Source: a virus. From it: 33,804 bases of DNA. Shown here piece by piece: positions 23,738 through 31,338 of this stretch (within the stretch, counting starts at the first letter, position 1; each line of letters begins with the position of its first letter). The position numbers and the translations under genes are program-made. The stretch lies in the IMG/VR virus record IMGVR_UViG_3300023109_001426, positions 1 to 33,804 of that record. One strand, written 5' to 3'. The notes below the pieces were generated by a model, which ran no database searches, was not told the origin of the DNA, and was given only the letters and a program-made list of their open reading frames with translations.

Positions 23738-25375
23738 ATGATAAATTTAAAATTTGTAAATATAGGGATAATTGTAAACGGATCAGATAAAATGATGCGA
23801 ATTAACCCAAATTTTTATCATTTGAAATCTTATTATGAATTCAAAGGAAATCATTTTAAAAAAGTCAATTGGTTGCCGCGCATTTTAGATCCTTGGATTA
23901 GTGTTAATGAAATAGTCGATCAAGTTGCACAGGAAAATATAAATGTTTTATGTTTAAGTTTTTTCTCATGGAATCATGATAAGACTATGATGGTTGCAAA
24001 AATAGTTAAACGTAAATTTCCGCATATTAAAATAATTGCAGGAGGCCCAAACTTATGGGCGCATAAAGACGAAAATTTTTTTATTGAACATTCTTTTATA
24101 GATTATGTAGTGTACGGCGACGGAGAAGAAGCATTTTCAGAAATAATAGATAGCATTGTTGAAAATCGACAATTAAAAGATGACCAAGCTGTAAATATAG
24201 TAACTAAAGAAAAAAAATATCCATTCAGAGTATTTAAAGATCTAAATTATCAAAATACTAGTGCTATTCTTAGTTGTAAAAAAGATATAAAAGAAGATGT
24301 GGAATATTTCTATAAAAAGGAACTTGAAGTAGTTATCCATTGGGAAAGAGCAAGAGGATGTCCCTACAAGTGTAGCTTCTGTGATTGGAGCAGTGGATTA
24401 CATCATAAGGTCACTAGATCTAAATCTGATTGGAAATCAGAAATAGACTTTCTTTTTTCTCTAAATATGAGTATTACACCATCTGATGCTAATTGGGGTA
24501 TTTTTAAAGAAGATATAGAAATTACTCAATATGCAGCAGAAAGAGGAAATTTTTATATACTAAATCTTGCTAAGTTACAAAAAGATAGAGCTTTTGAAAT
24601 GTCTAGAATTATCTTTAGAGAAAATGAAAAAAAGTCAAACCCGAATCAATGGCTGAAATTAAGTTTTCAAGATTTAGACGAAGATGTCCTAAATGCAATC
24701 GAACGACCCGAAATACCCTGGATCGAACATAAATCTTATATTTTAGATTTTGTGGAAGAATTTCCAAAAGCAGTTATTATAGGCGAAATTATATTAGGAT
24801 TACCTAATCAAAAAAGACAAAACTTAATAAATCAATTTTATGAATTTGAAAAAGTAAGCATACAGCTAGTATTTGCACATTTATGGGAAGTTTTACCTAA
24901 CTCACCTGCATACGATGAAGAATATCAAAGAAAATATCAAATAGAATTTAAAAAGTTTACTAGTGTTATACAAACTTTTAACAGCATAGAAGATATACAT
25001 ACGTCAGAAAAAAACGGTGATGCAGGTTGGACAAATTCTACATTTGTTATAAAAAATAATTTTATGGATTTTGAAGACATCATATTTACTAAATTAGTGG
25101 CAAGAATGTATGGAGCATTTAAAATAAAAGATAAGACTTTTCCTTTTAGTATCATTGAAAATTTAATAATACCGAGTTTAAGTATAGAAGCTAAACGTGT
25201 TACGGTTCAAATACTTAAAGAAGGAATATATGGAATTTGTGAAGAAGAAACCGGTGCATGGTATGATTTAGAAACATATTTTATGGACGATAACAACGTA
25301 AAAAAGTTTTTAATGAAATATCAGATAGCAACTGATATACATGCAATGCTAAATATTTATAAAAAAGAAAATTAA
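23738..25375 (+). CDS. B12-domain-type radical SAM enzyme
   Basis: 545 residues. Residues 1-150 resemble the cobalamin-binding domain of class B radical SAM enzymes: NINVLCLSFFSWN, HIKIIAGGPNLW and DYVVYGDGEEAF are in order, though the DxHxxG motif is absent, as in many members. The core motif is C208, C212 and C215 in RGCPYKCSFCDW. A C-terminal part includes ETGAWYDLE. Enzymes of this type methylate unactivated carbons, close rings or use B12 in other ways, with B12 supplied by the host. The gene is AT-rich. A hairpin at its stop may end transcription. It is followed by one more oxygenase. Confidence 0.8.
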   Translation: MINLKFVNIGIIVNGSDKMMRINPNFYHLKSYYEFKGNHFKKVNWLPRILDPWISVNEIVDQVAQENINVLCLSFFSWNHDKTMMVAKIVKRKFPHIKIIAGGPNLWAHKDENFFIEHSFIDYVVYGDGEEAFSEIIDSIVENRQLKDDQAVNIVTKEKKYPFRVFKDLNYQNTSAILSCKKDIKEDVEYFYKKELEVVIHWERARGCPYKCSFCDWSSGLHHKVTRSKSDWKSEIDFLFSLNMSITPSDANWGIFKEDIEITQYAAERGNFYILNLAKLQKDRAFEMSRIIFRENEKKSNPNQWLKLSFQDLDEDVLNAIERPEIPWIEHKSYILDFVEEFPKAVIIGEIILGLPNQKRQNLINQFYEFEKVSIQLVFAHLWEVLPNSPAYDEEYQRKYQIEFKKFTSVIQTFNSIEDIHTSEKNGDAGWTNSTFVIKNNFMDFEDIIFTKLVARMYGAFKIKDKTFPFSIIENLIIPSLSIEAKRVTVQILKEGIYGICEEETGAWYDLETYFMDDNNVKKFLMKYQIATDIHAMLNIYKKEN

Positions 25376-25393
25376 AACTGTTCTCACAGTTTT
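25374..25393 (+). terminator. AT-rich hairpin after the B12 radical SAM gene
   Basis: AAAACTGT (25374-25381), loop TCTC, ACAGTTTT (25386-25393): a perfect 8-bp stem overlapping the stop codon, followed by ATT. The stem is weak in GC and the downstream T run is short, so it may slow or end transcription only partly. It could instead modulate translation of the next gene, whose ATG is 13 bases further on. Confidence 0.4.
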
Positions 25394-25405
25394 ATTGCAC
25401 TAAGT

Positions 25406-26011
25406 ATGTTTAAGAAAGTTGTTGAAAATAAAATGTTTAAAAAAATAGAATTAGATATAGATTATAATAAACTAATACATGAAGTAACAACTGTCAGTAA
25501 ACAGCGCATGGAAGATCCAATGTCCTGGTCATATCAAATTGCAACACAATGCAGAATAGATAATACAGATTCTGAATTTCAGCTCAAAGAAAGCACTAAT
25601 AGTTTATTATACGACTGGAGTAATTGGGATCAAAATTCAGGCAAACCACCACCAAAAAAACCTCAAGATCAGCGTTTGACACAAGAACAGTTTGCAGAAA
25701 CTTGTAATTTATTTAAAGACACTATAATTGAAGAAGTAAATGAACTTGTAAAAGAACAGTACGGTGGTGTTAGAGGACGTATATTAAGTTTACCGCCTAA
25801 ATTTAGCATGACTTATCATTATGATGAATCACCTAGAATTCACATACCTATTAAAGTAAATGAAAAAACATTTATGGTATTAGAGAAAACATGTTATTGG
25901 TTTGAAGTTGAAAATGCTTATTTTGTAGATACTAGGAAATGGCATACTGCTGTGAACGCTAGTATCGATAGCCGTATACATCTTGTTTATTGTGTAAATA
26001 GATTAAACTAA
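25406..26011 (+). CDS. 2OG/Fe(II) oxygenase-like protein (Asp/Asn hydroxylase type), end of island
   Basis: 201 residues. GGVRGRILSLPP leads into TYHYDESPRIHIPI with H138, D140 and nearby R144; RKWHTAVNAS gives the distal H180, and SRIHLVY has R190 for 2OG. The order matches the aspartyl/asparaginyl beta-hydroxylase family. Two starts are possible: 25406, or a second ATG at 25433; both begin MFKK. Neither has a clear ribosome site. The stop codon overlaps the end of the convergent tail-fibre gene by 9 bases. Sixth oxygenase of the island. Confidence 0.7.
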   Translation: MFKKVVENKMFKKIELDIDYNKLIHEVTTVSKQRMEDPMSWSYQIATQCRIDNTDSEFQLKESTNSLLYDWSNWDQNSGKPPPKKPQDQRLTQEQFAETCNLFKDTIIEEVNELVKEQYGGVRGRILSLPPKFSMTYHYDESPRIHIPIKVNEKTFMVLEKTCYWFEVENAYFVDTRKWHTAVNASIDSRIHLVYCVNRLN

Positions 26012-27142
26012 GTTTACCCACGCACCGTTTTCGTAGCCTTGGAATTTGTTATCTGTTGAATTGTAAATAACCATTCCGTTAGCTGCGGTAAGAGCATTAC
26101 GTTCTGTTGTTGTTAATGAACCAAATTGTACAAATCCACTAACTTTTGTGTTACCGTCAAAATCAAATTTTTCAGTAGGTGTAATTGTTCCAAAGCCAAA
26201 TTTTCCATCAGTGCCTATAAACAATTTATTACTGTTAGGCAATGCATAAGCTGCATCTGTCTTACTAATACTGAAACCGTCACTACCGGCCCCTAGTATT
26301 ACGCTTGTGTTTTCACCGTTTACGTCTATAGTTTTAACACCAATAATGCCGTGAAAAACACCAGGTGCGGATAGATCTTGTGTTGGCTGATTATTCACAC
26401 AATATAGTACTGAATTACCTTCTCTTTTTATAAAAACATCAGCACTTACATTTAGATTAAGTGAACCAGATACGTCTATATCCAAAGTACTATTACTGGT
26501 GATTGTGTTTGTTGCTAATGGACCAACAAGATTACCATTAAATTGTTGTAGAGTTGCATCAACTAGTATAGTTGTACTATCGTCTGCAAAAACATCACCA
26601 AATAATGATCCGTGAAAATTTCCGTTTACAACATTAGCAGTCATCTCGTTAGTGCAAACAATATCACCAGTAATATTAATATTACCATTGCCGGTAATAC
26701 TAGATGAATTTAAATCAAGATTTCCACCTAATGATGGATCATCATCGTCAGATAGCACAGACATGCCGGTTGTGTCAGCTCCAACAGTCCAATGTACTCC
26801 GTCATACTGTAAAATACTACCAGGTATAGCATTCTCAATGATTACATCTGATAGATCATCTAGAGAAGCTACACCTCCGACAGTATCACCTGTCCAATGT
26901 GCTCCGTTCCATTTTAGTACATCGCCAGCATTTAACGCCCCAATAACTACATCTGATAGATCACCTAATACTGATGCACCGCCACCGCCGCTACCGACTG
27001 TATCGATTGCAACACCACCTACTGTTGCTCCATCGCCTACATATAGTTTTTTAGTATCGGTTGTATAAATTAATTCACCTTCAACAGGTGTAAAAGATCC
27101 TAGTCTTTCAGCGTCAGTACCGCGTCTAATTTGTAATGGCAT
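26003..27142 (-). CDS. Tail-fibre / structural protein of T4-like marine phages
   Basis: 379 residues starting PLQIRRGTDAER after the Met, then GELIYTTDTKKLYVGDG, an N-terminal motif I associate with tail-fibre or baseplate-attached proteins of marine T4-like phages. Two 24-residue repeats of the form DLSDVxI...G..L...G.HWT lie at 61-84 and 96-119. A beta-rich, Gly/Ser/Asn-rich centre follows, and the C-terminus ends FQGYENGAWVNLV. A late promoter lies upstream and GGAG precedes the ATG. It is convergent with the island, so the island adjoins a virion gene. The protein may contact the host or carry a modification made by island enzymes; the latter is inference. Confidence 0.75.
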   Translation of the reverse strand: MPLQIRRGTDAERLGSFTPVEGELIYTTDTKKLYVGDGATVGGVAIDTVGSGGGGASVLGDLSDVVIGALNAGDVLKWNGAHWTGDTVGGVASLDDLSDVIIENAIPGSILQYDGVHWTVGADTTGMSVLSDDDDPSLGGNLDLNSSSITGNGNINITGDIVCTNEMTANVVNGNFHGSLFGDVFADDSTTILVDATLQQFNGNLVGPLATNTITSNSTLDIDVSGSLNLNVSADVFIKREGNSVLYCVNNQPTQDLSAPGVFHGIIGVKTIDVNGENTSVILGAGSDGFSISKTDAAYALPNSNKLFIGTDGKFGFGTITPTEKFDFDGNTKVSGFVQFGSLTTTERNALTAANGMVIYNSTDNKFQGYENGAWVNLV

Positions 27143-27171
27143 GCATCATCTCCGTAAAATTCGTGTTACAG

Positions 27172-27179
27172 TATTTATG
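27172..27179 (-). promoter_or_regulatory. T4-like late promoter
   Basis: Read on the minus strand the sequence is CATAAATACTG; the first eight bases match the T4 late box TATAAATA in seven of eight positions, and the following ACTG fits the extended consensus partly. It lies about 30 bases before the ATG of the tail-type gene and directly after the stop of the upstream gene. Confidence 0.6.
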
Positions 27180-27181
27180 CC

Positions 27182-27499
27182 TTATCTGCCTTTTTTAAGG
27201 AAGGTGCGTGTACGTTTTTGTACATCGTGTTTGACTTTTGGCGTGTCAATACTGAAGTCAATACTTTTAATAACGTTATCGTAATCTGAAAAAAATGTTT
27301 CTAATGATGATTCTAAAGATTCTGAATCTGTATATTTTTTCTTTTCCTTCGCTACATCAATAGTATATATCTTTCCGTTATTAAAAAAGATATTAATACT
27401 ATTGATGTACTCGATGGGTACAGATTTAATTTCTACATCATTAAATACCTCTGGCCAATGATTAACAATCTCCGGAGGTAACTTACTATTATTACTCAC
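27182..27499 (-). CDS. Conserved hypothetical phage protein
   Basis: 105 residues from a GTG at 27499 (reading SNNSKLPPEIVNHWPEVF after the initiator). An ATG at 27553 is also in frame but adds a Lys/Arg/Leu-rich stretch that lies wholly inside the upstream gene; GGAAG before the GTG supports the shorter form. IEYINSINIFFNNG and a basic C-terminal end (RTRTFLKKGR) are visible. I recall similar proteins across T4-like marine phages without a known role. It sits directly before the late promoter of the tail gene. Confidence 0.65.
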   Translation of the reverse strand: MSNNSKLPPEIVNHWPEVFNDVEIKSVPIEYINSINIFFNNGKIYTIDVAKEKKKYTDSESLESSLETFFSDYDNVIKSIDFSIDTPKVKHDVQKRTRTFLKKGR

Positions 27500-28088
27500 T
27501 AACTTCCGCTTTTTTCTTTTTCTTAGTAGGAAAAAGATCTTCAGCTTGTTCACGAAGCTTCTTAGCTTCTTTAAACATAGCGTCAGCCTGTGACCTATAA
27601 GATGCTGCTAGTTCTTCATCTGAAAGAACGTCGTGGGTATTAGTGTTTGCTATAGGTGCTTCTGCAACTACTGCTTCTGATGTGTCTGTGGGTGTCTTTT
27701 GGCTGGGATCTGTTAAGGCAAGATCTTCAACACTTATACCCTTTTGTTGTGCGATAAGATTATTCAGCTCATCGAGCCTAATTGAAGTCTTTTGATTTGG
27801 AACTAATTCCACTTCATTAGTAGGCATTTTTTGTAGCTTTCCAGTTGCATGAAAAGCTCTTAGCATTAGGCGTCCATCCGGCAAAGGTGATCTATCTAAA
27901 ACAAGTGCTAGATCATCTGCTTCTTGTCCAACTGCTGACTCTACGACCTTCATAAGACTGTCATGTTCGTCAGCAGATAGAGTTTCGGTTGCAATGACCA
28001 GGCAACTATCCGCGTCGCCTGGTACAACTCTATAAGCAACTACCACACGCCGTTTACTTTTTACGAGTCTTCCGACATGTTTGATCAT
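27492..28088 (-). CDS. Conserved hypothetical phage protein with Lys-rich tail
   Basis: 198 residues. An N-terminal domain of about 90 residues (VGRLVKSKRRVVVAYRVVPGD, then LSADEHDSLMKVVES) is followed by a linker rich in Thr, Ala and Pro. A helical segment, RSQADAMFKEAKKLREQAEDL, precedes a KKKKK tail. No enzyme motif is visible. A weak AAGGG precedes the ATG. It lies in an overlapping minus-strand run with other phage hypotheticals. Similar sequences are familiar to me from T4-like marine phages. Function not known; a virion or assembly role is possible. Confidence 0.65.
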   Translation of the reverse strand: MIKHVGRLVKSKRRVVVAYRVVPGDADSCLVIATETLSADEHDSLMKVVESAVGQEADDLALVLDRSPLPDGRLMLRAFHATGKLQKMPTNEVELVPNQKTSIRLDELNNLIAQQKGISVEDLALTDPSQKTPTDTSEAVVAEAPIANTNTHDVLSDEELAASYRSQADAMFKEAKKLREQAEDLFPTKKKKKAEVSE

Positions 28089-28095
28089 TGGTTAC

Positions 28096-28446
28096 TTACC
28101 CTTCTGCTGCTGGTGCTGCTGCTTCAGCTGCTTGTTGTGCTTGCTGTGATGCTGCAATTGCGCCTAGAAACTGCTCTAGTTTTGTATATGTTGCACCTAC
28201 TGTTTGCATTTCGTTTGGACGGAATGCGCCACGCTGACTTGCAACGTCGATGATTACTTTTAGTGCTTGCAGATCTTGTACTGTTAAGTCTGCTGGTGCT
28301 CCGCCTGCTGCTGCTGGCGCTTCTGCTGCGGTTGCTGCTGTATCTACTGCTTCTGCCGCTTCTTGATTCATTTGGTCTTCCATAGTGGTTCCTTCTCCAA
28401 CTGTTGTTTCTTCGAAAGTAGTTTCTTCTTGAGCTTGCTCAGTCAT
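28096..28446 (-). CDS. Ala/Glu-rich conserved phage protein
   Basis: 116 residues. Residues 1-52 are Glu/Thr/Ala-rich and likely disordered. A compact central part (LTVQDLQALKVIIDVASQRG followed by AFRPNEM) appears folded and resembles a conserved segment seen in T4-like marine phages. The C-terminus is again Ala-rich. The ATG follows a strong AAGGAG, and a candidate promoter lies just upstream, so it may be made in quantity. Role unknown. Confidence 0.65.
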   Translation of the reverse strand: MTEQAQEETTFEETTVGEGTTMEDQMNQEAAEAVDTAATAAEAPAAAGGAPADLTVQDLQALKVIIDVASQRGAFRPNEMQTVGATYTKLEQFLGAIAASQQAQQAAEAAAPAAEG

Positions 28447-28471
28447 TGCTATTCTCCTTTTGCTAATAATA

Positions 28472-28501
28472 ATTATCTGACTGTTTCTAGTTATATTTCA
28501 A
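28472..28501 (-). promoter_or_regulatory. Candidate sigma70-like promoter
   Basis: On the minus strand TTGAAA (28501-28496), an 18-base spacer and GATAAT (28477-28472), 26 bases before the ATG of the Ala/Glu-rich gene. The -35 box is inside the end of the upstream coding sequence. The spacer is one base over the optimum, so this is moderate. Confidence 0.45.
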
Positions 28502-28768
28502 ATGTGGACAAGCTAACATAAAATAGGACATCTCTTTTGAGTCTTCAAATCCTATTTTCATAGCATGTTGCAATTCCTTGTTATGATTTATAACTAGTTC
28601 TTTTCCTAAGTAGTATCGACTCTTAAGATTTATTTCTACCCATTTACTTAATGCTTCACCTAGATTATATCTAATACCAGGTATTGTAGCATATTCAAAG
28701 TGCGCAGGGGGGTAGGTTAACCTGCGTTCTCCGAAAACATTATAAGGGTTCGGTGTTAGGTTCTTCAT
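28487..28768 (-). CDS. Conserved hypothetical phage protein
   Basis: 93 residues. RRLTYPPAHFEYATIPGIRYNLGEAL and SYFMLACPHLKYN at the end are motifs I have seen in T4-like marine phages, where the protein has no assigned role. It overlaps the VWA/metallopeptidase gene upstream by 4 bases (ATGA), so it is translated with it. No catalytic or membrane motif is visible. Confidence 0.65.
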   Translation of the reverse strand: MKNLTPNPYNVFGERRLTYPPAHFEYATIPGIRYNLGEALSKWVEINLKSRYYLGKELVINHNKELQHAMKIGFEDSKEMSYFMLACPHLKYN

Positions 28769-30096
28769 GCAGCCTCGTCATAGTGAACTGTCATACCAAA
28801 CGGTCCTTGTAGATTCTTATCATGATTACTATGAACTAAAAAGATTGTATCACAGTAGTCTGGATCTCCCCAGCTATCCCAAGCATATCCATCTGTAAAC
28901 ATAATGAATTTCTTAGGAACAATATCTTCTTCTTTCATATAATGCCAGTTAGCCATAAAATCAGTGCCACCACCGCCTACAACTTCGTACTCAGTAATTT
29001 CACGTCCGTCATCGGCACTAAAGTCGTCTTCATTATATACTTTAGTATCAAAGCACCATATTTTAATTTTATAATCTTTAAATTCGTCCATAATGCCTTT
29101 TACTTCACTTAAGAAGTCAGCAGCTTGCTCGTTTCCGATCGAACCGCTCATATCAATACTAATGCACAGTTCGCATGTATCTAAAAAGTCTTGTCCTGGA
29201 AGAATAGCACCAGTATGCATACTCTTACGATTAGGACGAGCAAATGTAAAGTCATTTTTAATTGTAGATTGTATTTGCTGACGGATTAGTTCACGCCAGT
29301 TCATTTTAGGCTCTGTAAGCTCTTTGATCATACGTGCAACGCCTGCAGGAACATTACCAGCGCCAGCAGTTTGCGCAGCATTAATCATTGCTTCTTTCAT
29401 TTCATCACGGATTTGATCTAATTCTTCTTTAGAATAGCTAGGACGTCCGCCGCTCTTACCACCGTCTTTGCCTTCGTCGTCGCCGTCACCATCGTCGCCT
29501 TCGCTCCAGTCATAGTGTTCGTCTAGCATTTCTCCTAGTTGATCTAAGAACTCTTCACCGTTCTTTTTAGCTTCGTTAAACAAATCATCATATACTTCTT
29601 CTGACATCCAGTCACGGTATTTAAAGTCTTGGAAACAGTCAACTAGTTTAGGAATAGTACCAATACGCTGATCTACTAGCATATTGTTTACAATATAATC
29701 CGCAGCGATATTGTACAGCATCGGATTACGGTCTTCACGGCGTGTTAAGTGATCAAATACGCAGTGTAGGATTTCGTGTGCAATAACAAATTCAATTTCT
29801 TTATTATCCATAGCATTAAAGAATTGTGTATTATAATACAAGTTACGACCATCTGTTGCAGCAGTCATACACCAGTCATCACATGCTTGGATTTTTAAAC
29901 GTGTAGCTAGATTACCAAAGAACGGATGACGCAATAATAAACCAACTCTTGCAGTAATAATACGATCTACTACAATAGCGTTCATTTCTTTTAGCTCATC
30001 TGCGGTAAGGTCTGGATCAGGTGACCAGTTTTTAAGTTTAGTTTGCGTTTTTTTAGCAGACATCTTAATTGTAACAATATCAGTAAAGTCTAGCAT
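28765..30096 (-). CDS. Putative metallopeptidase with VWA-like domain (MoxR partner)
   Basis: 443 residues. HEILH at residues 107-111 is a zinc-peptidase motif, within IEFVIAHEILHCVFDHL. An acidic Gly/Asp-rich linker spans about 195-220. A VWA-like domain follows, with IDMSGSIGNE (MIDAS) near residue 315 and a GGGGTDF and FTDGYA further on. This matches the DUF2201/VWA-like metallopeptidase family, which pairs with MoxR ATPases. The ATG at 30096 has GGAG at good spacing; an in-frame ATG at 30063 is possible. The pair probably acts as an ATP-driven chaperone or protease module on a phage or host complex; the target is unknown. Confidence 0.82.
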   Translation of the reverse strand: MLDFTDIVTIKMSAKKTQTKLKNWSPDPDLTADELKEMNAIVVDRIITARVGLLLRHPFFGNLATRLKIQACDDWCMTAATDGRNLYYNTQFFNAMDNKEIEFVIAHEILHCVFDHLTRREDRNPMLYNIAADYIVNNMLVDQRIGTIPKLVDCFQDFKYRDWMSEEVYDDLFNEAKKNGEEFLDQLGEMLDEHYDWSEGDDGDGDDEGKDGGKSGGRPSYSKEELDQIRDEMKEAMINAAQTAGAGNVPAGVARMIKELTEPKMNWRELIRQQIQSTIKNDFTFARPNRKSMHTGAILPGQDFLDTCELCISIDMSGSIGNEQAADFLSEVKGIMDEFKDYKIKIWCFDTKVYNEDDFSADDGREITEYEVVGGGGTDFMANWHYMKEEDIVPKKFIMFTDGYAWDSWGDPDYCDTIFLVHSNHDKNLQGPFGMTVHYDEAA

Positions 30097-30122
30097 GTAC
30101 CATCTCCGTTTGTTATAATACT

Positions 30123-30150
30123 AATATAACACATCTTGTGCAAATGTCAA
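30123..30150 (-). promoter_or_regulatory. Sigma70-type promoter for the metallopeptidase gene
   Basis: On the minus strand TTGACA (30150-30145), a 16-base spacer and TATATT (30128-30123), about 27 bases before the ATG at 30096. It is nearly the same as the promoter of the MoxR gene, including the TGT before the -10 box and the 16-base spacer. Confidence 0.75.
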
Positions 30151-30154
30151 GAGA

Positions 30155-30179
30155 AAGTGGACCAAAATATGGCCCACTT
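30155..30179 (-). terminator. Hairpin between the MoxR and metallopeptidase genes
   Basis: On the minus strand AAGTGGGCC, loop ATATTTT, GGTCCACTT: a 9-bp stem with one mismatch, ten bases after the MoxR stop, followed by TTTCTCTT. It precedes the promoter of the next gene directly. The T run is interrupted, so termination may be partial. Confidence 0.55.
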
Positions 30180-30188
30180 CCCTTATTA

Positions 30189-31274
30189 TTAGCTACCTTG
30201 AGCAGCTTTAATATACTTTCCGTAACGATCGTGGAATTCGTCGAAACATTCGACAGCATCCGGATCAATCGGCAAGCTATATTGAGTAAGAGCAAGTTTG
30301 ATACCCATAACAACCATTTCGGTGTCAAAGTTATCCATTGAGAAACGTAAGAAATTATTGACCATATTGTCGAACTTCTTATTGTTTGCATCACTTGCTT
30401 CTTTGAGCTCATAACATAATGATACGGTTAAGGAATACATTGCACTGATTTCCGTAGCCTTGAGCTCTTTTACCTTACCTTCCAGAATGTCTGTTGGGTT
30501 AGGCATATTAGCAGCAACTTTACGGTGAGCCATAAATTTTACTGCCAATCCTTCTCCTACTGAACCTGATACTAAATCAGTTGTAGTAGATTCTTCGTCT
30601 TCGTCTTCTAGTAGCTCAGACACAAACGACCAACTACGTGGTGTTGCAAATGCTCTGCTAGGAGAACGTGGATCAAAGTTATAAAGGTCTTGCTTTGCAA
30701 ATTGCAAATAACCTACAACGTCTGAGTGTTGATTATTATCAACTGCCCAGCCAAACCAATCTTCAAATACTACTGCAAGTTCTAAGTGAACAAAGCGATT
30801 TGACAACGGAGCAGGCATACGATATGTAACACCTTTGTCCGCTTCTCGGTTACCAGCTGCAATAATAATTACGTTATCTGGTAATTTGTATTGTCCGACA
30901 CGACGATTTAGAATTAATTGATATGCTGCTGCCTGTACAGCAGGCGCTGCTGAGTTCATCTCATCAAAGAATACTACAATATTATCATATTGTGCAGCAA
31001 ATTCTTCGTCTGGTAACTCTTCTGGCGCACCCCATGTCATTTTTTCTGTTTTAGGATTAAAATGTGGGATACCTTTGATATCAGTTGGGTCCCAAAGACT
31101 TAACCGGATATCAATTAAATGTGAATTAGGTAGAGTATCTGTAACTTGAGCTACGATGTCCGACTTACCAATACCTGGAGGTCCCCAAAGGAAGATTGGA
31201 CGTTTTTTCTTCATAGCACGTAGGATAGCGCTTTTAGCTTTGTTAGGTCCTACTGTTCTTAACATCTCTGACAT
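30189..31274 (-). CDS. MoxR-like AAA+ ATPase
   Basis: 361 residues. Walker A is GPPGIGKS at 31-38 and Walker B is VVFFDEMN around 100-107. AAGNREADKG supplies the sensor-1 region, and APLSNRFVHLEL holds the arginine-finger region. This is the MoxR group. Its partner is normally a VWA protein, and the next gene is one, separated by a hairpin and a second promoter. The ATG has GAGGAA upstream. MoxR-VWA modules remodel or insert cofactors into target complexes; in T4-like phages the target is not known to me. Confidence 0.85.
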   Translation of the reverse strand: MSEMLRTVGPNKAKSAILRAMKKKRPIFLWGPPGIGKSDIVAQVTDTLPNSHLIDIRLSLWDPTDIKGIPHFNPKTEKMTWGAPEELPDEEFAAQYDNIVVFFDEMNSAAPAVQAAAYQLILNRRVGQYKLPDNVIIIAAGNREADKGVTYRMPAPLSNRFVHLELAVVFEDWFGWAVDNNQHSDVVGYLQFAKQDLYNFDPRSPSRAFATPRSWSFVSELLEDEDEESTTTDLVSGSVGEGLAVKFMAHRKVAANMPNPTDILEGKVKELKATEISAMYSLTVSLCYELKEASDANNKKFDNMVNNFLRFSMDNFDTEMVVMGIKLALTQYSLPIDPDAVECFDEFHDRYGKYIKAAQGS

Positions 31275-31310
31275 GTTGTATTCCTCTCATATGTTTCAGT
31301 GCATACAAGT

Positions 31311-31338
31311 AATATAACATCTATACAGAGTTTGTCAA
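31311..31338 (-). promoter_or_regulatory. Sigma70-type promoter for the MoxR gene
   Basis: On the minus strand TTGACA (31338-31333), a 16-base spacer and TATATT (31316-31311). The TGA inside TTGACA is also the stop codon of the preceding gene (31337-31335), so the -35 box is built into the end of that reading frame. The ATG is 37 bases beyond the -10 box. Confidence 0.75.

Noticed and set aside
26652-27068. 138-residue plus-strand open frame
   Set aside because: It is antisense to the tail-fibre gene, Pro/Ser-rich low-complexity, and has no ribosome site.
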